Origin: Promethearchaeota archaeon
Lineage (GTDB): Archaea; Asgardarchaeota; Lokiarchaeia; Sigynarchaeales; SOKP01
Length of the DNA: 29,747 bases
Direction: 5' to 3'
Assembly (NCBI GenBank): GCA_013375495.1
Contig: JABXKC010000037.1
Location: 1-29,747 of the forward strand
A program made the translations under genes and the position numbers. This document shows, piece after piece, positions 1 to 8,517 of the stretch (its first letter is position 1; every line of letters starts with the position of its first letter). Below the pieces are notes generated by a model. That model worked only from the letters and a program-made list of their open reading frames with translations, did no database searches and was not told the DNA's origin.

Positions 1-2
1 AA

Positions 3-266
3 AAAGAAACCAAAGGTGGTAAGCGCAAGCAACGCATGTTCTTGCGGAAAGCATTAGCTAGAAAATTAAAAGTTCCTGCAAGTAGTCTTAAAGGAAAAAC
101 TTTTGAAGAATTAGCAGATTTATTAGATAAAGAAGATTTAAAAGGTGTATTAGCAACTTTAGATAAAGCTAATTTACTTTTAGGAGATGATGAAGAAGAA
201 AAAGAAGTTGAAAAAGATATGTCTAGAGGATTAAGAAAACAACGAAAACAAATTAAAAAAAAATAA
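3..266 (+). CDS. C-terminal part of an unknown Lys-rich protein (5' end outside window)
   Basis: The reading frame is open from base 3, so the true start lies left of the window; the ATG at 36 is internal or only a possible start. About 87 residues are visible. They comprise a basic stretch (KRKQR), a short helical region with the words KLKVPASSLKGKTFEELADLL, an acidic patch (DDEEEKEVE) and a very basic tail ending KQIKKK. No catalytic motif, Cys pair or membrane segment is present. The helix-rich, charged make-up could suit a nucleic-acid or ribosome-associated protein, but this is a guess and I do not recognise the family. The poly-A that encodes the Lys tail also reads as a T-rich tract on the opposite strand, where the convergent gene ends. 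Confidence 0.6.
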   Translation, partial: KETKGGKRKQRMFLRKALARKLKVPASSLKGKTFEELADLLDKEDLKGVLATLDKANLLLGDDEEEKEVEKDMSRGLRKQRKQIKKK

Positions 267-267
267 T

Positions 268-306
268 TTAATAAAAAAAAAAATTTTAATAAAAAAAAAT
301 AAAAAA
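268..306 (-). terminator. T-rich terminator of the C_GCAxxG_C_C gene
   Basis: On the minus strand, just past the TAG at 326, runs of T are broken only by single A residues and one AAAA. Archaeal RNA polymerase terminates on such oligo-U tracts without a hairpin. The tract lies between two convergent genes. Confidence 0.5.
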
Positions 307-325
307 TTTGAAATTTGATGTAGAT

Positions 326-874
326 CTACCAATTTTTCTTCAATTCTTCTCCCATGAGTTTTCTAATATGATCAATTGCCCATAAAACATACTTATAACA
401 TTTTTTTCCCCATGTACCGTCTTCAACGTATTTCATCAATGCATTTGGATCACTGAAATCATACCCAGATAAGTTGGGGCAAATTACCGAACCAAACTCC
501 TTTTCGAATTCTTTCGCAAATTGTGCCGATTTCATATAAGCAACGGGAACTAAATCACTCGACATCTTTTCTCTTCCTTTTCCTCCTAAAATTGCACCTA
601 CTGCAGCACACCCTCCAACGATAGCACCACAAGGACCACACCAGTCTTTTTCAGACTTATACCCACCTAGTCCACCCGATAAGGGAATCATAATGTTATT
701 GATTAATCCATCTTGGATTCCTAGTATATTTAAAATGCCTGTCAATGTTGCTTCTGCACAGCCACCTTCAATAGGATTTAGTTTAGGAAAAATCTCTTCA
801 AATTGCTTAAGTGCTTCATCAAACTTTGTATCAATTTCTCCCTTCATTACTTTTTGTTCCATAATTTTTTTCAT
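326..874 (-). CDS. C_GCAxxG_C_C family redox protein
   Basis: This 182-residue protein carries the family signature CGAIVGGCAAVGAILGG at about residues 82-98, an upstream Cys at 39, and downstream Cys residues including ICPNLSGYDF. The family (putative redox-active, C_GCAxxG_C_C) is common in strict anaerobes and often sits beside iron-sulfur and corrinoid enzymes; its exact reaction is unknown. There is no signal peptide or membrane helix, so it is probably cytoplasmic. The ATG at 874 follows AAAGAG. Leader and first codons closely match those of the iron-sulfur gene that starts at 2142, which suggests co-regulation or a shared duplicated start region. The two genes are transcribed separately, with an 89-base gap. 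Confidence 0.8.
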   Translation of the reverse strand: MKKIMEQKVMKGEIDTKFDEALKQFEEIFPKLNPIEGGCAEATLTGILNILGIQDGLINNIMIPLSGGLGGYKSEKDWCGPCGAIVGGCAAVGAILGGKGREKMSSDLVPVAYMKSAQFAKEFEKEFGSVICPNLSGYDFSDPNALMKYVEDGTWGKKCYKYVLWAIDHIRKLMGEELKKNW

Positions 875-930
875 CTCTTTTTTTTGATTGAATTTGACAT
901 TGGATTCCTTTATTTGATTTTTGTTATTTT
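854..930 (-). repeat. Leader repeat, copy A
   Basis: This 77-base segment covers the 5' leader and first codons of the C_GCAxxG_C_C gene. It aligns without gaps to 2122-2198 at an offset of 1268 bases, with roughly nine mismatches. Both copies contain the same A-rich tract, AAAGAG, and start codons reading MKKI. Confidence 0.7.
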
Positions 931-963
931 TTTAGAATAAAACTAAAATCATAAAAAAAAGGA

Positions 964-2142
964 TTAAATTTTCTTCTTTAATATCATTTTACCCATCATT
1001 TTTAAAGTTCCTCCTAGTCCCTTTTTCTTCATCATAATTTTCTGGTACATAGCGTCTTGATTTTTTGGGGGTACCATTTCTTTCTCTTTCTTTTTTAAAG
1101 ATATTGCACCATTTTCACATGTCGCAGCACAATTACCACAGCCAATGCAAAGATCTAGATTCACATTAGAGTGATTATTTTCAATAGTTAAAGCGTTCAT
1201 TTGACATAGATTTATACATGTCTCACAACCCGTACATAATTCTGGATTTACTTCTGCATAATAATTTGATGAGAAATACTCAGCTGGACGAGGAAATTGC
1301 TTTACCATTCTTAAATTTGCACAACAATCTCCACAACAACAACAAAGATATGAAGGATTTTGAGCATTTTCGGGCTGTAGTATAAAACCTAATTCTTGAA
1401 ACTTATCTAATAGTTCTAATGTTTCACTCTTAGTAATTTCACGAGCACCCCAACTTTTAAGTGCTTCTTTAGCCATGTTCCCAAATCCTATACATGTCTC
1501 GCGAATATCATTTACACTGCAAGAATGACCCAACACATCCATACACTCTCTACAAACACACCTCGCAACCGCAATTGGACCGTCTAGATTCTCAATTATT
1601 TGTTTTATGTTGTCATAAGTGCTAATGTGATGCTCTGGAGTGATACTTTTTTCTATTGGGATAGTTCTCATCTGAGATGGGGTATCTTTCTTATAGAACT
1701 CCTTATAATAGACTTCATCCATATATTCATGTGCAGCTTCTACAAAATCCTTGGTAATTGCTATAGTCTTATAAAGTGGAGTGAATTCAAACATTCCTAC
1801 TGCAAATGGTGCAAGGCTATATTGTTTTTCCCCTTTTTTTCCTACCGTCATTTCTCCTCCCATGATTGCGCCCTTCTGAACTAAAGTATCTAATTTCTTC
1901 TCTAATTCTTCATAAGATATTCCGCTTTCTTTTACACGATCAAAAATTCGTTCCAAAGGTTCTGGTAAAACACTAAGGTTCATAGCAAGTTTAACTTCTT
2001 CAGGAGTAAAAACTTTTTTTAAGAAACGAATCTCAGCTCCAGATTTAGTTGGAGGAAAACGAACTGGCAAATGTTCATCCAAATATTGCTGAAATTGACG
2101 ATAAATATCTTGAATAACTACTTGTTCCAAAATTTTTTTCAT
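964..2142 (-). CDS. 4Fe-4S dicluster protein with N-terminal helical domain
   Basis: The protein has 392 residues. Residues 1-165 are helical, and 40-120 have a winged-helix-like look. Cys-rich motifs follow: CVCREC (195-200), C208 and C217, then CCCC (267-270) with CC (273-274). The C-terminal ferredoxin domain has two classical motifs, CTGCETCINLC (303-313) and CIGCGNCAATC (332-342), each of the type that binds a [4Fe-4S] cluster. The basic tail (MMKKKGLGG and onward) may contact a membrane or partner. The architecture is seen in uncharacterised iron-sulfur proteins of anaerobes, probably electron carriers to oxidoreductases; no substrate can be named. It is transcribed divergently from the winged-helix regulator at 2598, a likely candidate to control it. 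Confidence 0.75.
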   Translation of the reverse strand: MKKILEQVVIQDIYRQFQQYLDEHLPVRFPPTKSGAEIRFLKKVFTPEEVKLAMNLSVLPEPLERIFDRVKESGISYEELEKKLDTLVQKGAIMGGEMTVGKKGEKQYSLAPFAVGMFEFTPLYKTIAITKDFVEAAHEYMDEVYYKEFYKKDTPSQMRTIPIEKSITPEHHISTYDNIKQIIENLDGPIAVARCVCRECMDVLGHSCSVNDIRETCIGFGNMAKEALKSWGAREITKSETLELLDKFQELGFILQPENAQNPSYLCCCCGDCCANLRMVKQFPRPAEYFSSNYYAEVNPELCTGCETCINLCQMNALTIENNHSNVNLDLCIGCGNCAATCENGAISLKKKEKEMVPPKNQDAMYQKIMMKKKGLGGTLKMMGKMILKKKI

Positions 2143-2198
2143 CTCTTTTTTTTGACTAAATTTAATATTGGATTTCTTTTTTTGATTTTTGTTAGATT
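2122..2198 (-). repeat. Leader repeat, copy B
   Basis: This is the partner of 854-930, covering the leader and first codons of the iron-sulfur gene starting at 2142. The similarity extends about 55 bases upstream of the ATG and 20 bases into the coding sequence, then stops. Confidence 0.7.
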
Positions 2199-2201
2199 TT
2201 C

Positions 2202-2470
2202 CGAATCGATTCGCCTAATTTTAGCATACTTTAATAAACGCAGTATATACTCAAAAATAACGGATTCTTCATTATTCGGTTTTATTAATAAATTAGATTA
2301 CATTCATATTTAAATATTTCGATATTAATCGAATAATGGAAATCAGAGTTTTCAAAAAAGCTTTTATAAATTTATAATAAAAATATGAATTTATATGAAT
2401 CGATTCGATTTAATCCAACAAAATAATATAAAAGTAATAAAATTATTAATATAATCGATTCTTTATTATT
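2202..2470. promoter_or_regulatory. Divergent promoter region with repeated TCGAT-type inverted repeats
   Basis: The 455-base spacer between the divergent iron-sulfur and regulator genes holds no gene. It contains the 12-base palindrome CGAATCGATTCG (2202-2213), the inverted repeat TTCGAT-4-ATCGAA (2318-2333), GAATCGATTC (2397-2406) and AATCGATT (2453-2460). ATTATTCG words also occur near 2272 and 2464. CG dinucleotides are otherwise scarce in these A+T-rich spacers, so the clustering suggests operators. The adjacent winged-helix protein is the natural candidate ligand (inference). Confidence 0.55.
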
Positions 2471-2597
2471 CGTATTATTAATAATAATTATATACTTGAA
2501 TTGATACTATTAAAACAAATAAAGCGAAATACAAAGTGAAGTAAATAATAAAAATTTGTTTTTTAACATTCATTAAATTGTCTTAAAGGTGGTTGAT

Positions 2598-3290
2598 ATG
2601 GAAGAAAATCAAATAAAACCAACAGTAGATATTTCAGTTTTAACAGGAATACGATTTAGAATATGGGGTCTATTAAACGTATATCCTGAATTAAGTTTTA
2701 CTGAACTAGCGAAAAAATTAGGAAAGTCAAAATCTACAATACATCCTCATTTGCAAAAATTAGTCGAGCTTGGAATTGTTGAAATTTCTAAAAGAGAACA
2801 TGTTAGGGCCAATATAGAAGCCCATTATTATTCTCTAACTCCTGATGCTGAAGAAATAATCTCAGTAGGCGCCTATGATCTTTCACATGGTTTTGATAAG
2901 GAACTTGTTCAAAAGATGGCTAAATCAACAAAATCTATAGCAATCTATAATAGAAAGGTTTTGGATAAATATATCAAATTCTGCGAATATGTTGAAGAAA
3001 CTGATTCTGATGATATAGTAGAAATTAGTAAAGAAATTTATAAAACGGTAAATCTCACAAAGCTCGATACTAGTCATGTTTTTATGGGTGAGTTCTTTCT
3101 AACTGAGAATCAATGGAAGAGATGGCAAAAGCTATTTTATAAATTTACTATGGAATTTGAAGAACAGTGGATCAAGGAGCAAAAGGAAAACCCTAATCAA
3201 GAAAAATATATTTATTGGTTTCACATGGGCATACCTGTTAAAATTCTATTTGAAGAAATTGAGTTAGAAAAATTTACAAATAAAAAATAA
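2598..3290 (+). CDS. Winged-helix (ArsR/MarR-like) transcription regulator
   Basis: The first 90 residues form a winged helix-turn-helix: FRIWGLLNVYPELSF, then TELAKKLGKSKSTIHPHLQKL as the HTH with its recognition helix, and a wing that ends in HYYSLTPDAEEI. The remaining 140 residues are helical and charged; they resemble ligand-sensing or dimerisation regions of archaeal regulators and lack obvious metal-binding Cys clusters. I prefer the ATG at 2598, 5-6 bases after AAAGGTGG; an in-frame GTG lies at 2589. The gene faces away from the iron-sulfur gene at 964-2142 across a spacer full of inverted repeats, so it probably regulates itself and that gene. The effector is unknown. Confidence 0.8.
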   Translation: MEENQIKPTVDISVLTGIRFRIWGLLNVYPELSFTELAKKLGKSKSTIHPHLQKLVELGIVEISKREHVRANIEAHYYSLTPDAEEIISVGAYDLSHGFDKELVQKMAKSTKSIAIYNRKVLDKYIKFCEYVEETDSDDIVEISKEIYKTVNLTKLDTSHVFMGEFFLTENQWKRWQKLFYKFTMEFEEQWIKEQKENPNQEKYIYWFHMGIPVKILFEEIELEKFTNKK

Positions 3291-3330
3291 AAATATATTC
3301 CTTTTATTAAAAGCAATAAATCTTATTTAT

Positions 3331-4260
3331 TTACTTTTTTTGGTAAATAATGTTTTTCTTTACCATTCTAATTGGTTTATATGACTCTTTAGCTCTTCTC
3401 AAACCATCTATGCCTAAATCTTGTTCTCTATTTACATAAATTGTATCTACACAGCAAGTTTTTAAAAAGAAATTATTGATAGCTTGATAGGATCCCTCAT
3501 ATTCCATATGAGCCTTCTCAATATGAATTACTAAAGTCTTATTGTTTAGCATCTCACCAAATGTATAAGCAGCACATTTATTTTCTACACATAATAATCC
3601 ACCTTTAAAACCAAGTTTCTCAAAATTGTTTAATGCCTCATATATGGCTTCTTGTTCTGCCTCTAGACTCTCATCCTCAGTACATGCCCTCATTATACAC
3701 CATTCCAATTGGAGCTCTTTGCATTTTTCAACAAGGTTACCTGTTAATAATTGGAAATCATAATCATAATTGTCTAAGAACTTTTGTAGCCATCTTCTAT
3801 TTTGTCTGTACTTGTTTCCCACTAAATTAAGAATCTCTTCTTTGTTATGGATATAATCCCAATTATTACGATCTTCAAGGCAATCCAAATTTAATTCAGA
3901 AAATTTCTCATTTTCTTTTAAGCTAACACAGATATCCTCTGAAACTCTATGAATTTCTATATTACTAATATTTTCAAATAATTCAATGATAATTTGGTCA
4001 GGATTTGGACCAATTGGGGGAAAGAAGTAAATATAATCATTAGAGTCAGTATTAATTGGCTTCCTTCTATTTTTCAAGTAATCATTAGAATATAAGAGTA
4101 AATGCTCCTTAAATTCCATAAAAAAGAAATTATAATAGTTTCTCCACATAAAGATGTTTGTAAATGTAAATTCGGAAATTTCTGGAGGATATTTGTGAAA
4201 AAAATCATCAAAAAGTGTTTTATCTGTTATTTCAATTGGTTTTCCCGTTCTAAGATCCAT
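3331..4260 (-). CDS. DUF2156 protein (GNAT-like acyl/aminoacyl transferase fold)
   Basis: This 309-residue protein has hallmarks of DUF2156, the family related to the C-terminal domain of phosphatidylglycerol lysyltransferase. At the end is the signature YVNREQDLGIDGLRRAKESY, preceded by a GNAT-like segment (GGLLCVENKCAAYTFGEML) and YRQNRRWLQKFLDNY in the middle. The N-terminal FTFTNIFMWRNYYNFFF is also typical. No membrane helices are present, so this is the soluble two-GNAT form. The likely role is transfer of an acyl or aminoacyl group to a lipid or small acceptor; the substrate is unknown. The ATG at 4260 has no clear ribosome binding site and may be leaderless. The gene converges on the regulator at 2598-3290. 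Confidence 0.8.
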   Translation of the reverse strand: MDLRTGKPIEITDKTLFDDFFHKYPPEISEFTFTNIFMWRNYYNFFFMEFKEHLLLYSNDYLKNRRKPINTDSNDYIYFFPPIGPNPDQIIIELFENISNIEIHRVSEDICVSLKENEKFSELNLDCLEDRNNWDYIHNKEEILNLVGNKYRQNRRWLQKFLDNYDYDFQLLTGNLVEKCKELQLEWCIMRACTEDESLEAEQEAIYEALNNFEKLGFKGGLLCVENKCAAYTFGEMLNNKTLVIHIEKAHMEYEGSYQAINNFFLKTCCVDTIYVNREQDLGIDGLRRAKESYKPIRMVKKNIIYQKK

Positions 4261-4351
4261 GGATTATTTATTATTTAAAGAACTTTAAAAGGATTATTCT
4301 TTTATTCAATTAATTAAACCATCTTTATAGAATTTTAAGAGGTTAATATCA

Positions 4352-5023
4352 ATGGATATTTGGTTAATTTTCAGAACCATCTTTCTGATATTTCTAATAA
4401 TTCTGGGAATTTTCTTTTTTATTGTATTTGTCATATTAAGAATTATACGAAGATATCATAAATTTCCAATCCCCAGTTTTATGACACGTTTAATTGACAA
4501 TCCCATTAGGAGGAAATTCATACAAAAACCTGAAACTGTTGCTAAACGGATGAGGCTCGAACCTGGTATGATTGTTGTTGAAATTGGTCCCGGAAAAGGG
4601 AGTTATACTAAAGCATTGGCGAATAGCGTCTTACCAGACGGAAAAGTATATGCTATAGATATTCAAGAATCTATAATTAACCGACTAAAAAAAAGGTTAG
4701 AAAAAGAGAACATTGCTAATATTATTCCTAAAATAGATGATGTTTACAACCTTTCGTTTGAAGATGAAAGCGTTGATCGTGTTTTAATGATTGCTTGTCT
4801 TCCCGAAATTCCTGAACCTATAAGAGCCCTTAAAGAACTTAAAAGAGTTCTAAAACCTGATGGTTTGATATCGTTAAGTGAAATGCTCCCTGATCCTGAT
4901 TACCCAAGACGAAAAACAGAAAAAAAGTGGGCAGAGGAAGCTGGTTTCGAAGTAGATAATCAATATGGAAATTGGTTTGTTTATCAATTGAACTTTAAAA
5001 TAAACCAAAAAAAAAAAAAATAA
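4352..5023 (+). CDS. Membrane-anchored class I SAM-dependent methyltransferase
   Basis: The 223-residue protein begins with one strongly hydrophobic helix (about residues 4-30), followed by a basic RIIRRYHKF stretch consistent with anchoring and a cytoplasmic catalytic domain. The SAM-binding motif is VVEIGPGKGSY near residue 75; motif II ends in the acidic loop AIDIQ; later SFEDESVDRVLM and LKELKRVLKPDG match methyltransferase motifs post I to III (Methyltransf_11 type). The substrate is unknown; lipid or quinone-like acceptors are possible given the anchor. Start: ATG after GAGGT. The C-terminal Lys run (NQKKKK) is encoded by a poly-A tract that doubles, on the other strand, as a poly-T terminator for the convergent gap gene. 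Confidence 0.8.
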   Translation: MDIWLIFRTIFLIFLIILGIFFFIVFVILRIIRRYHKFPIPSFMTRLIDNPIRRKFIQKPETVAKRMRLEPGMIVVEIGPGKGSYTKALANSVLPDGKVYAIDIQESIINRLKKRLEKENIANIIPKIDDVYNLSFEDESVDRVLMIACLPEIPEPIRALKELKRVLKPDGLISLSEMLPDPDYPRRKTEKKWAEEAGFEVDNQYGNWFVYQLNFKINQKKKK

Positions 5024-5034
5024 AAAAAAATAAA
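5007..5034 (-). terminator. Poly-T terminator of the gap gene
   Basis: On the minus strand, 11 bases after the gap stop codon, runs of 4, 9 and 14 T are separated by single A residues. The tract overlaps the last codons of the convergent methyltransferase gene. Confidence 0.6.
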
Positions 5035-5044
5035 AGTTAAATCT

Positions 5045-6055
5045 CTATAATTTCTTTACGATTAAATCTGCCAAACGATTGCTGTAGCCCCATTCGTTGT
5101 CGTACCAGCTAACCACACCACAGAAAGTACCACCGATTACCTTTGTCCACAAGCTAGAGAAAATAGAACTTGCAGGATTGCCAACAATATCGGTAGTTAC
5201 TATTGCATCGTCAGTATATTCTAAAATTCCTTTTAGATAACTTGTTGCAGCTTCTTTCATTTTTGTGTTGACATCTTCTACTGTTGTGGATTTCTCTAGA
5301 TTTACTTTTAAATCAACAACGCTCCCGTTTGGGGTTGGAATACGCATTGCGATACCATCCATTTTACCGTTTAATTCTGGAAACACGACACCAATTGCTT
5401 TAGCTGCACCAGTGGATGTTGGAACAATGTTTGCTGCACAAGCTCGACCACGAATCATTTTTATGGGATCTGCTGCTCTTGCTGTATCAACCGGTCGTTG
5501 ATCGCCTGTATATGAATGAACTGTAGTCATCATTCCGTTAACAATTCCATAATTATCCAGTAATACTTTTACTACTGGTCCAAGACAATTTGTTGTACAA
5601 GAAGCATTCGAAATGATTTTATGTTCGTTAGTTAATTTATCGTCATTACAACCTATTACAACAGTAAAATCAGGGTTTACTGCAGGTGCGCTTATTAAAA
5701 CTTTCTTAGCTCCAGCCTCTAAATGCTTTGCGGCGCCCTCTCTTTTCGTAAAGAATCCAGTGGATTCGAGAGCAATATCAATATCATTACTAGCATGCGG
5801 CAAGTTTGCTGGGTCTCGTTCTGCAGTGATTGGAATTTCCTTTCCATTTATAATTAAGGATTTTTCTCTACTCTCTACAGTACCTTTAAACCTACCAAAA
5901 ACAGTATCATATTTTAAGACATAAGCTAAGTATTTTGGTTCAAATAAATCATTAATTGAGACGACTTCGATATCATTAGGATACTTTTCAGACAATGCTC
6001 TAAAGAAGTTCCGTCCAATTCGCCCGAAACCATTTATCGCGACTCTTTTTGCCAT
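5045..6055 (-). CDS. gap: Type I glyceraldehyde-3-phosphate dehydrogenase
   Basis: The 336-residue length is the usual one. The Rossmann start VAINGFGRIGRNFFRAL, the NAD-selecting SINDL, the catalytic SNASCTTNC with Cys at 153, HSYTGDQR, the phosphate-site STGAAKAIG and C-terminal WYDNEWGYSNRLADL are all intact. The enzyme oxidises glyceraldehyde 3-phosphate to 1,3-bisphosphoglycerate with NAD(P), or runs in reverse for gluconeogenesis. This is the bacterial/eukaryotic type, not the type II enzyme (starting VxINGYGTIGKRVA) usual in archaea, suggesting transfer from bacteria. The ATG at 6055 is preceded by GTGA. It is divergent from the M20 hydrolase across 144 bases. Confidence 0.95.
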   Translation of the reverse strand: MAKRVAINGFGRIGRNFFRALSEKYPNDIEVVSINDLFEPKYLAYVLKYDTVFGRFKGTVESREKSLIINGKEIPITAERDPANLPHASNDIDIALESTGFFTKREGAAKHLEAGAKKVLISAPAVNPDFTVVIGCNDDKLTNEHKIISNASCTTNCLGPVVKVLLDNYGIVNGMMTTVHSYTGDQRPVDTARAADPIKMIRGRACAANIVPTSTGAAKAIGVVFPELNGKMDGIAMRIPTPNGSVVDLKVNLEKSTTVEDVNTKMKEAATSYLKGILEYTDDAIVTTDIVGNPASSIFSSLWTKVIGGTFCGVVSWYDNEWGYSNRLADLIVKKL

Positions 6056-6199
6056 TTGTTTTCACTTTATTAAATATTCATTTTGGTTATTCATATTAGA
6101 AATGACAATCTAAATATGTGGTAGATAGTTTTTTAATTTTATAGTTTTATATTTTTCCACATCTAAGAATGATATATAGGAAATTTTATTGGGAAAAAA

Positions 6200-7420
6200 A
6201 TGGATGAGTTAGAAAAAGTTATTCTAAAAAGAATTGATGATATGAAGAATGAAATTATTAAATTCCATCAACAAATAATCCAAATACCCTCGGAAAATCC
6301 ACCTGGTAAATACAAGAAGGTAGCTCAATTTACTGAGAATAAAATGAAAGAAATAGGGTTAACGACCCTTATCAAAAGGAATAATATAATTGGGGAGATA
6401 GGAAATGAAAATGGGAAGCGCTTAATTTTATATGGACATTATGATACGGTTGAAGCTTTTAAGAAATGGACAAAAGATCCTTTTGGAGGAGAAATAATAG
6501 ATGGTAAGATATATGGACGCGGTGCATCCGACGATAAATCATGTGTAACCGCTGAAATATTTGCTACGAAAGCGTTAATAGAGGCTGGTATAAAAATTAA
6601 TGGGAAATTAATTTTGGCTGCTGTAGGTGATGAAGAGATGGGAGGTTTAAAAGGAACTGAATACTTGCTTAGTAACGGTTATTTGAAGGGTGAAGTTTGT
6701 TTAATGGGAGATGCACCAGCAGGGTATCCAATTGGATATACTGGGGGTACGATGTATGTAGTTTTTACAATCTATGGAAAGCAAGGACATGGTTTAGGAG
6801 CTCCAGATTTACCACATCCATATCGAAACGAATATTCAGGAATTAATACTGTAGAAAGAATGGTTAAATTTATGAATTTCTTAATGGATTTGAATGAAGA
6901 ATTCTTGGAAAGAGAAACAACTTATAATTTACCACAAGGTTCTACAACTAGAGTTAGCCATATTAATATTGGACAAATTCATGGAGGTAATAAGATTACT
7001 ACTGTACCAGATAAATGTCTTTTACAATGTAGTATTAATACTATTCCAGAACAAGATATTGAAAATATAAAAAATAGAATTTTAGATTTCGTAGAAGGCT
7101 TGATAAAGCAAGATCCGTATTCAAAGATAGACGTTCGAATTCCAATTTCGATGGAACCTTTCGTGATCGATGGTAAATCCGAATTTGCTAAAGCTGTGAA
7201 AAATTCATTTAAAAAAGTCTATAAAGAGGAGAGAGACTTCATCTTATTTATGCCCTCAACGGATGCTCATTGGTTTCAGGAAAGAGACATAGAAACTATT
7301 TTAATCGGAACTGGTCGCAATGACAATAACTGCCATGCTGCTGATGAATTTGTTTATATTGATGATTTACTTAATACAACCAAATTATACGCATTAACAG
7401 TATTGAATTATTTAAAGTAA
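6200..7420 (+). CDS. M20-family metallopeptidase/deacylase (ArgE/DapE-like)
   Basis: The protein has 406 residues. Metal-site signatures of the di-zinc M20 family are present: LYGHYDTV near residue 80, GRGASDDK near 107-114 (bridging Asp), the catalytic GDEEMGG near 143, and a late His in NNCHAADEF. The dimerisation insert runs from GGTMYVVFTIYGKQGHG to about residue 310. The family hydrolyses amide bonds of N-acyl amino acids or dipeptides (acetylornithine, succinyl-diaminopimelate, carnosine). No biosynthetic neighbour supports a specific substrate, so I leave it unnamed. There is no signal peptide. The ribosome binding site is weak (GGGA before ATG). Confidence 0.85.
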   Translation: MDELEKVILKRIDDMKNEIIKFHQQIIQIPSENPPGKYKKVAQFTENKMKEIGLTTLIKRNNIIGEIGNENGKRLILYGHYDTVEAFKKWTKDPFGGEIIDGKIYGRGASDDKSCVTAEIFATKALIEAGIKINGKLILAAVGDEEMGGLKGTEYLLSNGYLKGEVCLMGDAPAGYPIGYTGGTMYVVFTIYGKQGHGLGAPDLPHPYRNEYSGINTVERMVKFMNFLMDLNEEFLERETTYNLPQGSTTRVSHINIGQIHGGNKITTVPDKCLLQCSINTIPEQDIENIKNRILDFVEGLIKQDPYSKIDVRIPISMEPFVIDGKSEFAKAVKNSFKKVYKEERDFILFMPSTDAHWFQERDIETILIGTGRNDNNCHAADEFVYIDDLLNTTKLYALTVLNYLK

Positions 7421-7465
7421 TCTATAAAAAGATAAAAATAAGGATATGTTAAATATAGTGATAAT

Positions 7466-8239
7466 TTAGGCTTCCTCTTCTTCTTCAAATTCCTTTCCCA
7501 TTAATCGCATAACGGCATCAGCAAGTTTATTTTGACTTCGGCTCATAATACCTTTTACTTTTCCTTCCTTTCCAAGTACTCTTAACATAATGCCATTCCA
7601 CACAGAGGAAGGCTCTCCCTTAATATTTTTAAATCTATCCCGGTGTACTTCGACACCTATTTGATCATAGTTCTCAGCAGCTTCAGTGCATTTGAAACAT
7701 AGTATACATTTATCCCGATCTACTTCAATTTCTTTACCTTTTCTTTCCATAGCACTCACAGAACACTCATCACAAAAAGCATCCAAAACCTTTGTATCCT
7801 TCTCATTACAATTTATTGTTATAGAGCCTTCTACAACCTTACGTACTTTTAGTCCATTATCTAACTCTCGTACTTCTTCTTCAAATTCTGGAAGCGAACC
7901 ATTCTCAACTACATTTAGTTTTTTCTCGCCATTAATGAAAAGTTCTAATGTATAGCCAGGACAGATCCATGTACAACTACCGCACCAGACGCACTTCTCA
8001 GTATCAACTACGATCTTTTTATCAGATTCAATTCTCATAAATCTTGGGGTACCTATAGCTGTCTTTTTCAAGGGTTCGTCGTAAATTGAGATAGTAACAG
8101 GACAAACACGTGTACAGAAACCACATTCAACACATTTATCTTCGTGGTATCGGAGTTGCATAACATGATTTAACATCTTGTACTCATAATCTATTGTATT
8201 CTCATCCACTTGTATAGTTTTTTTAGATGGTAATGACAT
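7466..8239 (-). CDS. Polyferredoxin-like 4Fe-4S protein
   Basis: This 257-residue protein has two classical ferredoxin motifs at the N-terminus, CVECGFCTRVCP and CVWCGSCTWICP. A third, degenerate Cys-rich region follows: CDECS, then CILCFKC without the usual fourth Cys-Pro. The C-terminus is helical and ends in an acidic EFEEEEEA tail. It is probably a soluble electron carrier linking ferredoxin to another oxidoreductase; it stands alone, between the M20 hydrolase and the sensor kinase, so the partner cannot be named. Start: ATG at 8239 without a strong ribosome binding site. Confidence 0.75.
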   Translation of the reverse strand: MSLPSKKTIQVDENTIDYEYKMLNHVMQLRYHEDKCVECGFCTRVCPVTISIYDEPLKKTAIGTPRFMRIESDKKIVVDTEKCVWCGSCTWICPGYTLELFINGEKKLNVVENGSLPEFEEEVRELDNGLKVRKVVEGSITINCNEKDTKVLDAFCDECSVSAMERKGKEIEVDRDKCILCFKCTEAAENYDQIGVEVHRDRFKNIKGEPSSVWNGIMLRVLGKEGKVKGIMSRSQNKLADAVMRLMGKEFEEEEEA

Positions 8240-8517
8240 TATTAATTTTCAATCTCAAATCTTTTTTATATAATAATATTAAATTTTTAGAATTTAAAAA
8301 AACTTTTAGTTATAGTGTGTCAAATATATTTTAAAGATAAGCTTAGAATGTTATAATAATGCACTAAAAATTAGTAATTTATAAAAATTCTAATATTCGG
8401 TACTTTTTTTGGGTTATACTACTCAAGAGAACTATGTATAATTCATTAGGCATAACTTTTAAAGCAATTATATTCATTTTATATTGGATTAAGAGTGTAA
8501 GGAGCTGAATTTTAAAA

